Assembly: GCA_015075645.1 (NCBI GenBank)
Contig: JABTUF010000004.1
Coordinates: 372,001 to 436,000 of the forward strand
Reading direction: 5' to 3'
Length of the DNA stretch: 64,000 bases
From: Burkholderiales bacterium
GTDB taxonomy: Bacteria > Pseudomonadota > Gammaproteobacteria > Burkholderiales > Casimicrobiaceae
Below the pieces are notes generated by a model, which saw only the letters and a program-made list of their open reading frames with translations, was not told where the DNA came from and ran no database searches. This document shows, in pieces, positions 11,549-22,300 of the stretch. Position numbers and translations under genes: made by a program. Within the stretch, counting starts at the first letter, position 1; each line of letters opens with the position of its first letter.

Positions 11549-12097
11549 TCAAGCGTCGCGTGCAACGGATGCGGCGACGGCGGCCATCGCCGCCGGGCTC
11601 GTCGCGTCGAACAGGTCGCTCGGCTTGAAACGCGTGCCGTAGGCTTGGTTCAGCACGGTGACGAGCGCGAACGCCTGCAGCGACGAGCCGCCCAGATCGA
11701 AGAAGTCGTCGTGGACGCCCACCGGAGCGAGCGATAGCACCGCTTCCCAGGCGCGCACGACGCCCGCCTCGACCGCGTCGCGCGGCGCGACGCAGTCGCC
11801 TGCGAGCGGCGGCCGGTTCGAGGACAGCGGAGGAAGCGCGTCCTCGTCGATGTTCCCGTCCGGGCGCACCGGCAGGCGCGGCAGGAACACGCAGGCGACG
11901 GCCGGCCCGCGCGCGCGTGCTTCGTCGAGCGCGGCGGCTCGCGCCTCGTGCGACGCCCCCGGCCGCGCGACCAGATAGACGCACAGGCAGACGCTGCCGT
12001 CACTCGCCGAGGAGGGCACCACGTGGGCCGCCGCCACGCCGTCCAGGCTCCCGACGGCCTTGCGCAGTTCGTCCGACGCGGAGCCGGTCGTCGTCAT
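11549..12097 (-). CDS. Discrete carrier protein with a vestigial A-domain C-lobe
   Basis: A 182-residue protein. Residues 1-90 look like the C-terminal subdomain of an adenylation domain, ending in [14 protein letters not shown], the position of the A10 motif (normally GKxDR/GKIDR). The catalytic lysine is replaced by Asn here. Residues 105-175 form a peptidyl carrier domain with [16 protein letters not shown], where the first or second Ser of GGSS accepts phosphopantetheine. It starts with ATG 12097 and overlaps the thioesterase gene by ATGA, so it is the last gene of the NRPS-PKS operon. It cannot activate a substrate alone and probably receives an acyl or aminoacyl group in trans. It could be the remnant of a full A-T protein. 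Confidence 0.8.
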   Translation of the reverse strand: MTTTGSASDELRKAVGSLDGVAAAHVVPSSASDGSVCLCVYLVARPGASHEARAAALDEARARGPAVACVFLPRLPVRPDGNIDEDALPPLSSNRPPLAGDCVAPRDAVEAGVVRAWEAVLSLAPVGVHDDFFDLGGSSLQAFALVTVLNQAYGTRFKPSDLFDATSPAAMAAVAASVARDA

Positions 12098-12834
12098 TCG
12101 AGCGCGAAGAGCGCGCGTCCCAGCGCGCGCCCGGTCCCCTCGACGGCCGGCGGGCGCAGCATCGAGAACGTGTCGCCTGCGACCACCTCGGTGGCGACGC
12201 CTCCCGCGGCGAGGCGGGGCCATCCGGCGAACATCACGTCGTCCATGGCCGCGCTGCGCAGGACGCGAAGCGGAAGGTCGAGCGACGGCGCACGATAGTC
12301 GACGCCGGCCTGGATGTGCGCCTTGAGCAGCGTTGCCAGCCGGTCGAAAGTGGCGCGTTCGAGTCCGGCCGCGTGTTCCAGCGTCCGCCGGACCACCTCG
12401 TCGACCGCGCGGCGCGCCGCCGCCTCGGAGCCGGCGATGTCGTCGGGCGCGAAGCCCCGCGCGACGGGCGCGAAGCCGTCGAGCACGACCACGCCGCGCA
12501 CCCGCTCGCCGCGCGCGAGCAACTCCTGCGCCATCGCCCAGGCGACCGCGCTCCCCAGGCAGTGGCCCCCGATGAGCCACACGCGCTCCCGACGCGTCGC
12601 GAGGAGTTCGTCGACGTTCGCGCGCGCGATCGCCTCGATCGAGCCATGCGGCGTCCGGTCGTCTTCGAGGCCGGCGTAGGCGAAGCCCAGTACTGGGCGC
12701 GGCGGCACGAGCGCCCGGGCGAGGCGCACGAGCGAGAGCGGCGTCGTCCCGACCGAGGGCAGGAGCACGAGCGGCGCACCGCCTTCCGCCGCGGCCAGCG
12801 TGCACGACAGGGGCGCGTCCGCGCGACCGGTCAT
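12094..12834 (-). CDS. Thioesterase-fold (alpha/beta hydrolase) protein of the NRPS-PKS operon, atypical active site
   Basis: A 246-residue protein with the size and strand pattern of NRPS/PKS thioesterases. The nucleophile elbow reads WLIGGHCLGSAV, so the usual GHSxG serine is Cys92 (codon at 12559-12561). The C-terminal motif, normally GDHFSML with the catalytic histidine, reads VVAGDTFSMLRPP, so that histidine is Thr. Either the enzyme uses a different base or it is catalytically weak or dead and acts as a binding or transfer protein. Start ATG 12834 overlaps the PKS stop by ATGA and its stop overlaps the next gene in the same way, so translation is coupled. A type II editing thioesterase is the usual role at this place in a cluster. 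Confidence 0.82.
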   Translation of the reverse strand: MTGRADAPLSCTLAAAEGGAPLVLLPSVGTTPLSLVRLARALVPPRPVLGFAYAGLEDDRTPHGSIEAIARANVDELLATRRERVWLIGGHCLGSAVAWAMAQELLARGERVRGVVVLDGFAPVARGFAPDDIAGSEAAARRAVDEVVRRTLEHAAGLERATFDRLATLLKAHIQAGVDYRAPSLDLPLRVLRSAAMDDVMFAGWPRLAAGGVATEVVAGDTFSMLRPPAVEGTGRALGRALFALE

Positions 12835-15800
12835 GGCGCTTCCCGCTCCGCGCGGACCGACGCCTCCTGCGCCTCCGGCGAACCGGCTCGCGCCGCCTCG
12901 ATGCGCGAGGCGAGTTGCGCGATCGTCGGCGCGGCGAGGAAATCGGTGTTGCGGATCCGCAGGCCGAAGTCGCGCAGGATCGCGTGCAGGACCTGGATCG
13001 ACTCGATCGAGTCGCCGCCGAGATCCACGAAGTCGTCGTCGATGCCGACCGGTTCGAAGCCCAGGGTGCGCTCCCAGAGTGCGACCAGGGCGCGCTCGAC
13101 CGGTGTGCCCGGGGGCCGGTAGGCGGTTGCAAGGCCATCGCGTCCGCGTTGCGCTTCCGCTGCGGGACGTGACCGCGCCTCGAGGTTCGCGACGTCGGAC
13201 GTCCTGCCGGTGGCGAGCACGAACGGCGGCGCGCCGAGCCAGTTCAGCGAACGACGAAAGACGTCGAGCCCCCAGGCTACGGGCACCCCTTCGCCGTAGT
13301 TCGACTCGAACGCGCGCGCGAGTTCGCCCCGCGCCGCGGCTTCCCGGTCGACCGCGAACACGATCTTGCCGACGTGCTTCGCGCGCGCCATGCGCCGGAA
13401 CCCTTCGCCCGCCGTGTCGAGCGGCACGATCGCCGTGGGCGGCGGCGTGAGTTCGCCCCGCGCGAACCGGTCCATCAGCGTGTCGAACATCGCCGGCAGC
13501 CGCGGGTGTGCGCGGTCGACCATCTGACCCAGGTCGAACGCCGAGAACGTGAGGTTGCGCAGGAACGGCGCGAGCGCGAGGTTCGCATCGGCGAGCAGGT
13601 CCCGCTTGCCGATCTCGACGAACCGGCCTTCGGGTGCGAGCACGGAGAGGCTCGCGGGGATGAACTCGCCGGCGAGCGAGTTCAGCACGACGTCGACGCC
13701 CTCCCCGCCGGTCGCCTCGCGAACACCCTCGACGAAGTCGAGCGAGCGCGAGTCGAAGACCGCCTCGACGCCGAGCGTGCGAAGGTAGGCGCGCTTGTCC
13801 TCGCTCCCGGCCGTCGCGAAGACGCGGGCGTGGAGCGCGCGCGCGACCTGGATCGCGGCGAGGCCTACGCCGCCCGCGCCGGCGTGGATCAGCACGCGCT
13901 CGCCGCGCTGCAGTCGGGCGAGATCCTCGAGCGCGTGGCACGCGGTCAGAAAGACGATCGGCAGGCCCGCCGCGCGCTCGAAGTCGAGATTCGCCGGCAT
14001 CGCGACGGTCGCGTGCGCCGGCGCGATCACGTGGGTGGCGAGCGCGCTCCGGGCGATCGTCACCACCGCGTCGCCGACCGCGAGGCGCGTGACCCCCGCG
14101 CCCACCGCGCGCACCACGCCGCTCGCTTCGCTGCCGGGGACGTAGGGGCCTTCATGCGCGCGCGGCATCTGCCCGAGCGCGGTGAGCACGTCGCGGAAGT
14201 TGAGCCCGGTGGCCCGCACCTCGACCAGCACCTCGCCCGGCCCCGGCAGCGGCGGCTCGAAGGGTTCGAGCGCGAGCGAATCGAGGTTGCCCGGTTCGGT
14301 CACGACCACGCGGCGCGCTGCGCCGTTCGTGACCTCCGGACGCTCGCCGAGGTTCGATCCGGCGATCCTGCGCACCAGGAAGCCCTCGAGTTCGACGAGC
14401 ACCGAGCCCGAGCCGTTGGTGACGACGATGTCGTGGACGGTTTCGTCGCCGGCGCGCCGCTTCGACGTGTGCGCGTAGATCTCCCGCTCCAGCGGGGCGT
14501 GGACGCGAACCGCGTCGTAGGTGTAGGGGACCACCTCGGCGCCGACGCCGCGCAGTCCCTGTGTCGCGGCGTCGAGGAGCGCCGGGTGCAGGTCGTACAC
14601 TGGAAGGTCGTCGAGGAACGCATCGGGCAGCACGATGCGGCTGCGCACGAACTCGCCGTCCTCGCGCTCCCAGCGCCGCCACCCCCAGCGCGGCCCGCCG
14701 GAGAGCCGCGCCCCGCCGAAATCGCGCGCCCGGGGCACCGCGGCCCAGTCTCCCGGCTCGGGCGGCAGCCCGGCGATCGACGGCGGCACGGCCGTCTTCC
14801 GCGCGAACCCGGTCGCGTTCACCTCGAAAACCCCGCCGCCGCCCGAGGTCCGCGACGCCAGTTCGAAGCGTTCGTCGGCGCCCGAAGGTTCGAACCGGAT
14901 CTCGAGGTCCATGCCGGGCCCCGCCGTGAAGAGCGGGCGCCGGAAGACGACGTCGTTCAGCTCGACCGCCCCGTCGCCACCGGCGTGGTCGCGAAACGCG
15001 GTCGTCACCAGTTGCAATGTCGTCGTTCCCGACAGGATCGGCCGGCCGTCCAAGCGATGGTCGTCGACCACCCACATGCCGCGCCGCAGGCTGCCGCGAT
15101 AGCAATGGCGCTCGCCCTGAAGTCGCTCGCGTTCGCGCAGGATCGGATGGTCGAGCGGCGTCGTCTCCAGGCCCGCCGCACGCTCGCGCTCCCGCGCCTG
15201 CGACGCCTCCAGCGACTCGCGCAGGCGATCGACCGCGATGCCGACCTCCTGCCACGGCCCCCAGCCGATCGCGCAGGCGACGCCGCCGTGGCGCTCGGCA
15301 CGATTCGCCGCGAGCGCATCGAGCACCGCGTTCGCGGCGGCGTAGTCGAACTGACCGGGGAGCGGCGTCTGCGTCGCGGTCGACGACACCGGCAGATAGA
15401 GGTCGAGCGGCGCGTCGCCGAGGAGTTCGTCGAGGTGCAGCGCGCCGACCGCCTTGGGCGCGAGCACGTCCGCCGCATTGCCGGCCGTGCGCTGGAGGAC
15501 GAGTTCGCGCGACGACGTGCCCGCCGCGTGCACCACGCCGTGCAGTTCGCCATGACGTTCGCGCACCGCATCGAGCACCGCCGCGAGATCGGTCCGGCTC
15601 CCGACGTCGGCGCGCACGATCGTGACGTCGGCGCCGCGCGCGCGCAGCGCGAGGACGCGCGCGAGCGCGCGAGCGATGCGGTCGCCACCGCGCGCGCGCT
15701 CCGGCCATTCCGATTCCGGAGGCGGCTGCCAGCGCGCGGTCAACACCAGGCGCGCGCGGCAGGCGTCGAACAGCGCCTCGGCGAACAACAGGCCGAGGCC

Positions 15801-18800
15801 GCCGGTCCCGCCGGTGACGAGCACGACGCCGCCTTCGCGCAGGCGCGGCCGCGGTCCGCGCGGGGGCTCGGGCAGCACGTAGAGCCGTTCTTCCGCGCGG
15901 CGGCCCGCCCGCAGCGCGACCAACGTGGCGTCGGTGTCCGCCTGAGCCTCGTCGACCAGCATGGCGGCGAGCGTCTCGCGCTCGGCGGGCCGCGGGTCGG
16001 CCGGAACGTCGACGACGCGCAACCGCAGCCCCGGCATCTCGCGGCGCACCGCGCGCGAGCCCCCGAGCAGCGCCGCCTGCGCCGCGCTGCGCTCGCCCTT
16101 CTCGCCATCGATCCTCGCGAGCTGGTCGGTCAGCACGAAGACGTCGAGATCCGGATCCCCTTGCACTTCGAACGCCGCCTGCGCCAATGCGGCGAGCGCG
16201 TCGAGCCCGCGGCGCTGTGCGGCCGCGAACGAAGGCGCGTCGTTGCGCACGCCGTCGCGCCCGTCGAGCGCGGTGGCGAGGAGCACGCGCGGCCGGCTGC
16301 CCGGGCGCAGCGCGAACAGGCGCAGCCAGTCCTCGCGAGAGGAGGGATCCAGCCGGGGGGCTCCCGTGGGCGCGCGATCGAGCCGCCCCTCGGGTTCGGC
16401 GAGGACCGCGTCGACGCCGGCGGCGGCGAGCCGCTCGTGGACCGCGCCGGCGATGCCGTCCGCCGCGCCGACGACGAACCACGGCCTCGACGTGTCGATC
16501 GCCGCCGGCGTGGCGAGCGGCATGTCGGCGAAGCCGCGCTCATAGAGCGTTCGCTCCGCCTGTCCGGAGGCCGCGTCGGGATCGTCGTACCAGGTGCGGC
16601 GGCGCTCGAACGGATAGGTCGGCAGCGCGACGAGCGACGCGCGTCCGGCGTCCTCCGCGGCCTCCGGCACGGGCTCGGCGCCCGAACACCACAGTCCGGC
16701 GAGCGCGTCGTGGAACGCGCGCGATTCGTCGTCCGGTCCGCGCTCGGCGGGCACGAGCGCACGGGCGCGCGCGTCGGGGTCGTGGCGGCGGACGAGCTCG
16801 CAGAGCGCCGCGCCGGGCCCCATCTCGGCGAAGACCGGATTGCCCAGCGCGAGCAGATGGCGCAGGCCGTCGGAGAAGCGGACCGGGCGGCGGATGTGCT
16901 CGGACCAGTACGCCGGATCGGTCGCCTGCGCCGCGGTGAGCGGCTCGCCGGTGAGGTTCGAGATCACCGGGATCGACGGCGGCGCGAGTTCGACGCGGCC
17001 GACGACCGCGGCGAATGCCCGCTGGGCCGGTTCCATCGTGCGCGAGTGGAAGGCGTGCGAGGTCTCGAGCCGCTGAGTGGCGAGACCCTCCTCCGCTGCG
17101 GCCTTGCAGTACGCGTCGATCACCGCGGCGGGTCCGGCGACGACGGTCACCGTGGGCGCGTTGATCGCGGCGATCTCGACCGTCGGGGGCAGGCGTTCGG
17201 CGACGAGGTGCGCCGGCGCGAACACCGCCGCCATCGCGCCGGACTCGCAGCCCTGCATGAGCCGCCCGCGCGCGGCGACGAGGGCGAGCGCGTCGTCGAG
17301 CCCGAACACGCCCGCGACGCAGGCGGCGACGAGTTCGCCGAGCGAATGGCCGAGCAGCGCCGAGGGCGCGAACCCGCGGGCGATCGCGAGGCGCGCCGCC
17401 GCGTAACCCAGCGCGAACATCGCGGGCTGCGCGTTCATGGTGTCGCGCAGTCGCCGCTGCGCCTGCACCTCGTCCGCGACCCCCTCGCCGTAGCCCAGGA
17501 GCGCGACGAGGTCGAGCGAAGGGGCGAGCGCTCGCGCGCACGCGTCGATGGCCTCGCGCCAGACCGGCTCCTGCGCGTAGAGCGCCCGCCCCGCGCCGTA
17601 GCGCTGAGCACCCTGTCCGTCGAACAGGAACACGAGCGAGGCCGGACCGGCGCGCGCGACGCCGGTCGCGCGCAGCGCCCCTTGCGCCAGGTGCTCCGGG
17701 CCGACGCGATCTCCCTCGACGACGCAGCACGCGCGGTGGGCCCAGCGCGAACGGCCGTGCATCAGCGTGCGCGCGACCTCCGCCGCGCCGGGCCGCTCGC
17801 GCGCGAGGTGCGCCGCGAGTTCCTCGGCCGTGGCCGTGAGCGCGGCGGGAGTACGCGCCGACAGCGGCAGCAGGTGGAAACGGCGCGCGCTCGAACGCGC
17901 CCTCCGGCGCGGCGCCTCTTCGAGGATCAGGTGCGCGTTCGCGCCGCCGAACCCGAACGACGAGACCGCCGCGCGGCGCGGCGAGTCGCCGTCGGGCCAG
18001 TCGCGCGCGTCGGTGTGCACGACGAAGGGGCTCGCCTCGAAGTCGACGCGCGGGTTCGGCTGCGCGAAGTTCGCGAGCGGCGGCCGGATGCGATGCCGGA
18101 GCACGAGACAGGCCTTGATGAAGCTCGCCACGCCGGCCGCGGTGCGCAGATGGCCGACGTTCGCCTTCACCGATCCGAGCGAGCAGTAGCCGGTGCGCGC
18201 GGTGTGACGCCGGTAGACCTCGGTCAGCGCGGCCACCTCGATCGGATCGCCGAGCCTCGTGGCGGTGCCGTGCGCCTCGACATAGCCCACGGTCTGCGGC
18301 GTGACCTGCGCCCGGGCGAGGGCCCGCTCGATCGCGCCCACCTGCCCTTCGAAACTCGGCGCGACGAAGCTCTCCTTGCCGGGCGGGCGCCCGTCGTTGT
18401 TGGTCGCGCTGCCGAGCACGATCGCGTGGATCGGGTTGCCGGCCGCGATCGCGGCGTCGAGCGGGCGCAGCGCCACCACCCCCGCGCCGCTTCCGAAGAT
18501 CGTGCCGTCGGCGCTCGCGTCGAAGGGCCGCAGCCGGCCGCTCGCCGACAGCATGCCCTCGATGCCGGCCACGTAGCCGTCCGAGCGGGCGACCATCACG
18601 GTGGAGCCGCCGGCGAGCGCGACCTCGCACTCGCCGCGCTCGAGACTCGCGATCGCGTGGTCGATCGCGACGAGCGAGGTCGCACAGGCCGCCATCACGC
18701 CCACGCTCGGCCCGGTCAGGTCGAGCCGGTGCGAGACGCGCGTGGTCAGGAAGTCGATCGCGTTGCCGATGCGCACCGGCAGCGCGAGCGCGGGATCGGA

Positions 18801-19232
18801 TCGCAGATCCTTGCCGCGGCAGATCACCTCGTCGAGGTAGTTGCCTTCGGAACCGCCGAACACCCCGGTGACCGGAGCGCCCCGTCCCGGAACGATGCCG
18901 GCCGACTCGAGCGCCTCCCAGGCGCACTCGAGAAACAGACGATGCGCGGGATCGGCGAGCGATGCCTCCCGCGCCGAGAGCCCGAAAAAGTCCGCGTCGA
19001 AGAGGTCGATGTCCTCGACGACGGGCAGCGCGCGCACGAAGTCCGGGTTGGAGAGCAACGCCTGCGATGCGCCCCGGGCGCGCAGTTCCGCGTCGGTCCT
19101 GCGCGTCAGGCAGTCGCGCGCGGCGACCAGGTTGGCCCAGTAGCGCTCGAGTGTCGCGGCGCCGGGCACGCGCAAGGCCATGCCCACGACGGCCACGGGG
19201 AAGGCCGAAGACGCTGGCGCGTGCTCGATCAT
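12831..19232 (-). CDS. Reducing type I polyketide synthase, KS-AT-KR-DH-ER-ACP
   Basis: A 2133-residue modular PKS. KS (about 11-437) has Cys183 in AACATSL, His321 in EAHGTATRLGDP and His361 in KANVGHLRTAAG. AT (about 533-830) has Ser630 in GHSLGE and HAFH at 726-729, the signature for malonyl-CoA. A KR structural half follows, then a KR with TGGTGGLG at 1140 and Tyr1297/Asn1301. DH (about 1355-1625) has His1392 in DDHRLDGRP and Asp1554 in HPALLDAATQ. ER (about 1640-1965) has HAGAGGVGLAAIQ. The ACP (about 2040-2110) has DLGGDSIES. All reductive domains look active, so one full reduction to a saturated unit is possible. The KR lies before the DH, whereas the usual order is DH-ER-KR. It has no loading module or terminal TE. 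It starts 93 bases after the NRPS; a TATGAT at 19308-19313 in that gap could be an internal -10. Confidence 0.95.
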   Translation of the reverse strand: MIEHAPASSAFPVAVVGMALRVPGAATLERYWANLVAARDCLTRRTDAELRARGASQALLSNPDFVRALPVVEDIDLFDADFFGLSAREASLADPAHRLFLECAWEALESAGIVPGRGAPVTGVFGGSEGNYLDEVICRGKDLRSDPALALPVRIGNAIDFLTTRVSHRLDLTGPSVGVMAACATSLVAIDHAIASLERGECEVALAGGSTVMVARSDGYVAGIEGMLSASGRLRPFDASADGTIFGSGAGVVALRPLDAAIAAGNPIHAIVLGSATNNDGRPPGKESFVAPSFEGQVGAIERALARAQVTPQTVGYVEAHGTATRLGDPIEVAALTEVYRRHTARTGYCSLGSVKANVGHLRTAAGVASFIKACLVLRHRIRPPLANFAQPNPRVDFEASPFVVHTDARDWPDGDSPRRAAVSSFGFGGANAHLILEEAPRRRARSSARRFHLLPLSARTPAALTATAEELAAHLARERPGAAEVARTLMHGRSRWAHRACCVVEGDRVGPEHLAQGALRATGVARAGPASLVFLFDGQGAQRYGAGRALYAQEPVWREAIDACARALAPSLDLVALLGYGEGVADEVQAQRRLRDTMNAQPAMFALGYAAARLAIARGFAPSALLGHSLGELVAACVAGVFGLDDALALVAARGRLMQGCESGAMAAVFAPAHLVAERLPPTVEIAAINAPTVTVVAGPAAVIDAYCKAAAEEGLATQRLETSHAFHSRTMEPAQRAFAAVVGRVELAPPSIPVISNLTGEPLTAAQATDPAYWSEHIRRPVRFSDGLRHLLALGNPVFAEMGPGAALCELVRRHDPDARARALVPAERGPDDESRAFHDALAGLWCSGAEPVPEAAEDAGRASLVALPTYPFERRRTWYDDPDAASGQAERTLYERGFADMPLATPAAIDTSRPWFVVGAADGIAGAVHERLAAAGVDAVLAEPEGRLDRAPTGAPRLDPSSREDWLRLFALRPGSRPRVLLATALDGRDGVRNDAPSFAAAQRRGLDALAALAQAAFEVQGDPDLDVFVLTDQLARIDGEKGERSAAQAALLGGSRAVRREMPGLRLRVVDVPADPRPAERETLAAMLVDEAQADTDATLVALRAGRRAEERLYVLPEPPRGPRPRLREGGVVLVTGGTGGLGLLFAEALFDACRARLVLTARWQPPPESEWPERARGGDRIARALARVLALRARGADVTIVRADVGSRTDLAAVLDAVRERHGELHGVVHAAGTSSRELVLQRTAGNAADVLAPKAVGALHLDELLGDAPLDLYLPVSSTATQTPLPGQFDYAAANAVLDALAANRAERHGGVACAIGWGPWQEVGIAVDRLRESLEASQARERERAAGLETTPLDHPILRERERLQGERHCYRGSLRRGMWVVDDHRLDGRPILSGTTTLQLVTTAFRDHAGGDGAVELNDVVFRRPLFTAGPGMDLEIRFEPSGADERFELASRTSGGGGVFEVNATGFARKTAVPPSIAGLPPEPGDWAAVPRARDFGGARLSGGPRWGWRRWEREDGEFVRSRIVLPDAFLDDLPVYDLHPALLDAATQGLRGVGAEVVPYTYDAVRVHAPLEREIYAHTSKRRAGDETVHDIVVTNGSGSVLVELEGFLVRRIAGSNLGERPEVTNGAARRVVVTEPGNLDSLALEPFEPPLPGPGEVLVEVRATGLNFRDVLTALGQMPRAHEGPYVPGSEASGVVRAVGAGVTRLAVGDAVVTIARSALATHVIAPAHATVAMPANLDFERAAGLPIVFLTACHALEDLARLQRGERVLIHAGAGGVGLAAIQVARALHARVFATAGSEDKRAYLRTLGVEAVFDSRSLDFVEGVREATGGEGVDVVLNSLAGEFIPASLSVLAPEGRFVEIGKRDLLADANLALAPFLRNLTFSAFDLGQMVDRAHPRLPAMFDTLMDRFARGELTPPPTAIVPLDTAGEGFRRMARAKHVGKIVFAVDREAAARGELARAFESNYGEGVPVAWGLDVFRRSLNWLGAPPFVLATGRTSDVANLEARSRPAAEAQRGRDGLATAYRPPGTPVERALVALWERTLGFEPVGIDDDFVDLGGDSIESIQVLHAILRDFGLRIRNTDFLAAPTIAQLASRIEAARAGSPEAQEASVRAEREAP

Positions 19233-19325
19233 GGCGCTCGATGCTCCGGCGAAGGGTCGGGACTGGCGGCGGGAACCGGACGGATGCTCCGGTCCGCGTG
19301 GGGCCGGATCATACGCGAGCCGATG

Positions 19326-22300
19326 CTAGGCCGATGCTCGCGCCGCGCCGATCGCCGCGCCGATCGCGCGCGCGAGTTCGGGAAGGTGACGCGTGACGAG
19401 GGTCACGTGCCCGCCGGGAACGACGAGCCCGACGCAATCGCCGGCGAAACGCGCCCAGCCGGCATCCGGCGACGGATGGCGCCACTCCTGCGCCTGGATC
19501 ACGACGACGCGCCCGTCGTAACGGCCACCGGCGTAGCGGTCGATCGCGAGGTTGTAGGCGATCTCGAGTTCGGAGCGCCGGTCCTCCGGCCGCAACAGCC
19601 GCGGCCGACCCGCCTCGTCGAAGCGCACGTAGCTCTCCGGCGCTCCGCCGTCGCCCTCCTTCGCTCCGGGCGCGCGCGATTCGATCAACAGCACCGCGGG
19701 CACGCGCTCGCCTGCCGCGACGAGCTGCCGCGCCATCTCGAAGGCCACGAGCGCGCCGTTGCAGTGCCCGGCGAGGACGACGGGGCCGCCCGGATGGACG
19801 CTGCGCAGGGCTTCGAGGCGTTCGGAGGCCATCGCCTCGATGGTCGCGGGCACCGCGCCGCCGTCGAGGCCGTGCGGGTGGACGATGATCGTCCTCTGGT
19901 CGGATCCGAGCGCGCGCGCGAGCGCCGCGCTGTAGAAGCCGCCGGCCTCGAAGTCGCCGTGCAGGAACACGAGCGGCGGCCCCCGGGCATCCTCGTTCAC
20001 GACGACGAAAGGCGTCGCGGCCTTCGGCGCGTTCTCGCGCACGCGGCGCGCGATCGCGTCGATGGTGTCGTCCTCGAAGAGCGCGGAGAGAGGCAGCGCA
20101 TAGCCGGTCTCGCGCTCCAGCGCGTCGACCATCGCGGCCGCGAGGAGCGAGTGCCCGCCCAGATCGAAGAAGCGGTCGTACACGCCGATGCCGCGCCTGC
20201 CGAGGAGGCGCTCCCACAGTGCCGCGATCAGCGTCTCGAACATGTCGCGCGGCGGCACGCTCGCGCCTCCGCCCGGGCGCACCACGTCGGTGGGCTCGGG
20301 CAACGCGCGCGTGTCGATCTTGCCTGTGGCGGTGAGCGGCAACGACGGCACCCAGACGATCGCCGCGGGGATCATCGCCTCCGGCAGGATCCGGCGCAGC
20401 TCGCGGTTCACGCCCTCCGGCGGGGGACGCGCCGGATCGTCCGGCACGAGCCACGCGACGATGCGGCGCGTGTCGCTGGTCGCGCCGCGCAGGGCCACCG
20501 TCGCGGCGGCGACGCCCGTGAGCGAGGTCAGCGCGGCCTCCACCTCCGGGAGTTCGACGCGCTGCCCGCGGATCTTCACCTGCCGGTCGCTGCGCCCGGC
20601 GAATACGATCGCGCCGTCGGCGCGCCAGCGCGCGCGATCGCCGCTCCGGTACGCGCGCGCGCCCGCGCCGTCGAAAGGATGCGCGACGAAGCGCGCGTCG
20701 TCGTCCGGAGCGGCGCCGAGGTAGCCGGTCGCCACGCCGTTTCCGCCGATCACGATCTCGCCCTCGAACCCCGGCGGCACGGGCTCGCCGTCTTGTCCCA
20801 GCACGTAGACCTCGGCGCCCGCGACCGCCCGTCCGATCGGTATCGATCCTTCGCGCGCCTCGCGCAGCGTCACCTCGTGCCAGGTCGCGAACGTGGTCGT
20901 CTCGGTCGGGCCGTACACGTGGACGAGGCGCGACGGCGCACCGGCCTCGAGCACCGAACGCACGCGCGCGGGCTCGACCGCCTCGCCGCCGAAGAGCACC
21001 TGGCGGCAGGACGCGAACGCCCCGGGAGCGTCGCGCGCGATCGCATTGAACAGCGCCGTCGTCACGAAGAGCGTCGAGACGCCGTGCGCGCGGATCGCCG
21101 CGGCGAGCGCCTTCGGCGCGAGCGCGGTCGAGCGGTCGACGACGACGATCGTGGCGCCGTGGACGAGAGGTCCCCACAGTTCGAATGTCGTCGCGTCGAA
21201 CGCCGGATGGGCGAGGTGCGCGACGACCTCGCCCCGGTCGACACGCGCGTAGTCGGGCTCGACGACGAGGTTCAGCACCGCGCGGTGGGGCACGAGCACG
21301 CCCTTCGGACGCCCGGTCGAGCCCGACGTCGACATCACGCATGCGATCGCGGGGTCGCCGGGCTCCAACCGCGCGGGTTCCGTGGAAGGCGGCTCCATGG
21401 TGAGGTCCCGGCCGTCGCGATCGATCCTCGCGCGCCGCGCCCCTTCGCGCGGGACGCGCGGCAGCGCCCGCTCGTCGGCGACGATGAGCGAGGTCGGGAT
21501 ACTTCCGAGCAGCGACCGCAGCCGCGATTCCGGCGCGGCGGGATCGAGCGGCACATAGGTCGCGCGCGCCTTCAGGACGGCGAGCATGGCGACGACGAGC
21601 GCGCGACCCCGGTCGAGGCACAGGCCGACGCGGTCGCCGTCGCGCACGCCCGCTTCGCGCAGGGCGTGCGCCAGCGCCGAGGCGCGGTCGTCGAGCGTCG
21701 CGTAGTCGAGCGATGCATCCCCGTCGACGATCGCCGTGGCATGCGGATGCGCCCTCGCCTGCCGCGTCACGGCATCTTCGATCCGGGCATCCGCCGCGAG
21801 CGCGCGGCGCCTGCCGCGGCCCTGTTCGATGCGGGCCGCGCGCTCGGAGCGGCCGAGCAGCGGAAGGCGGCAGATCGCGCACGCCGGATCGTCGGCGATC
21901 GACGCGAGCAGCGCGCGGAATCCGGCCACCAGACCCTCGATGGTCGAGCGCTCGAAGAGCGCGGTCGCGTAGTCGACGCGGCCGGCGATCGCGCCGTCGC
22001 GCTCGACGAACGTGAACGCGAGATCGAACTTCGCGCCCGGCGCATCGAGGTCCTCGATGCGGGTGACGGCCAGGCCGTCGAACCGCCAGAGGGCGGCGTC
22101 GCCGGGGTGCAACGCGAACGACACGTCGAACAGCGGGTGCGTGCTCGCCGTGCGCCGCGGAGCCAGCGCGGCAACCACGCGCTCGAAGCGCACGCCGCGG
22201 CGGTCGAATGCCGCGATCGCGCGCGCGCGAACGCGCCGGACGAGTTCGGCGAAGTCCGGGGCGCCCGAGACGTCGGCGCGCAGCGCGAGCATGTTGACGA

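Noticed and set aside
7717..11628. A 1303-codon plus-strand open frame opposite the DUF3683 oxidoreductase
   Set aside because: It is a mirror of a well-supported gene with Arg/His-rich composition and no domain.
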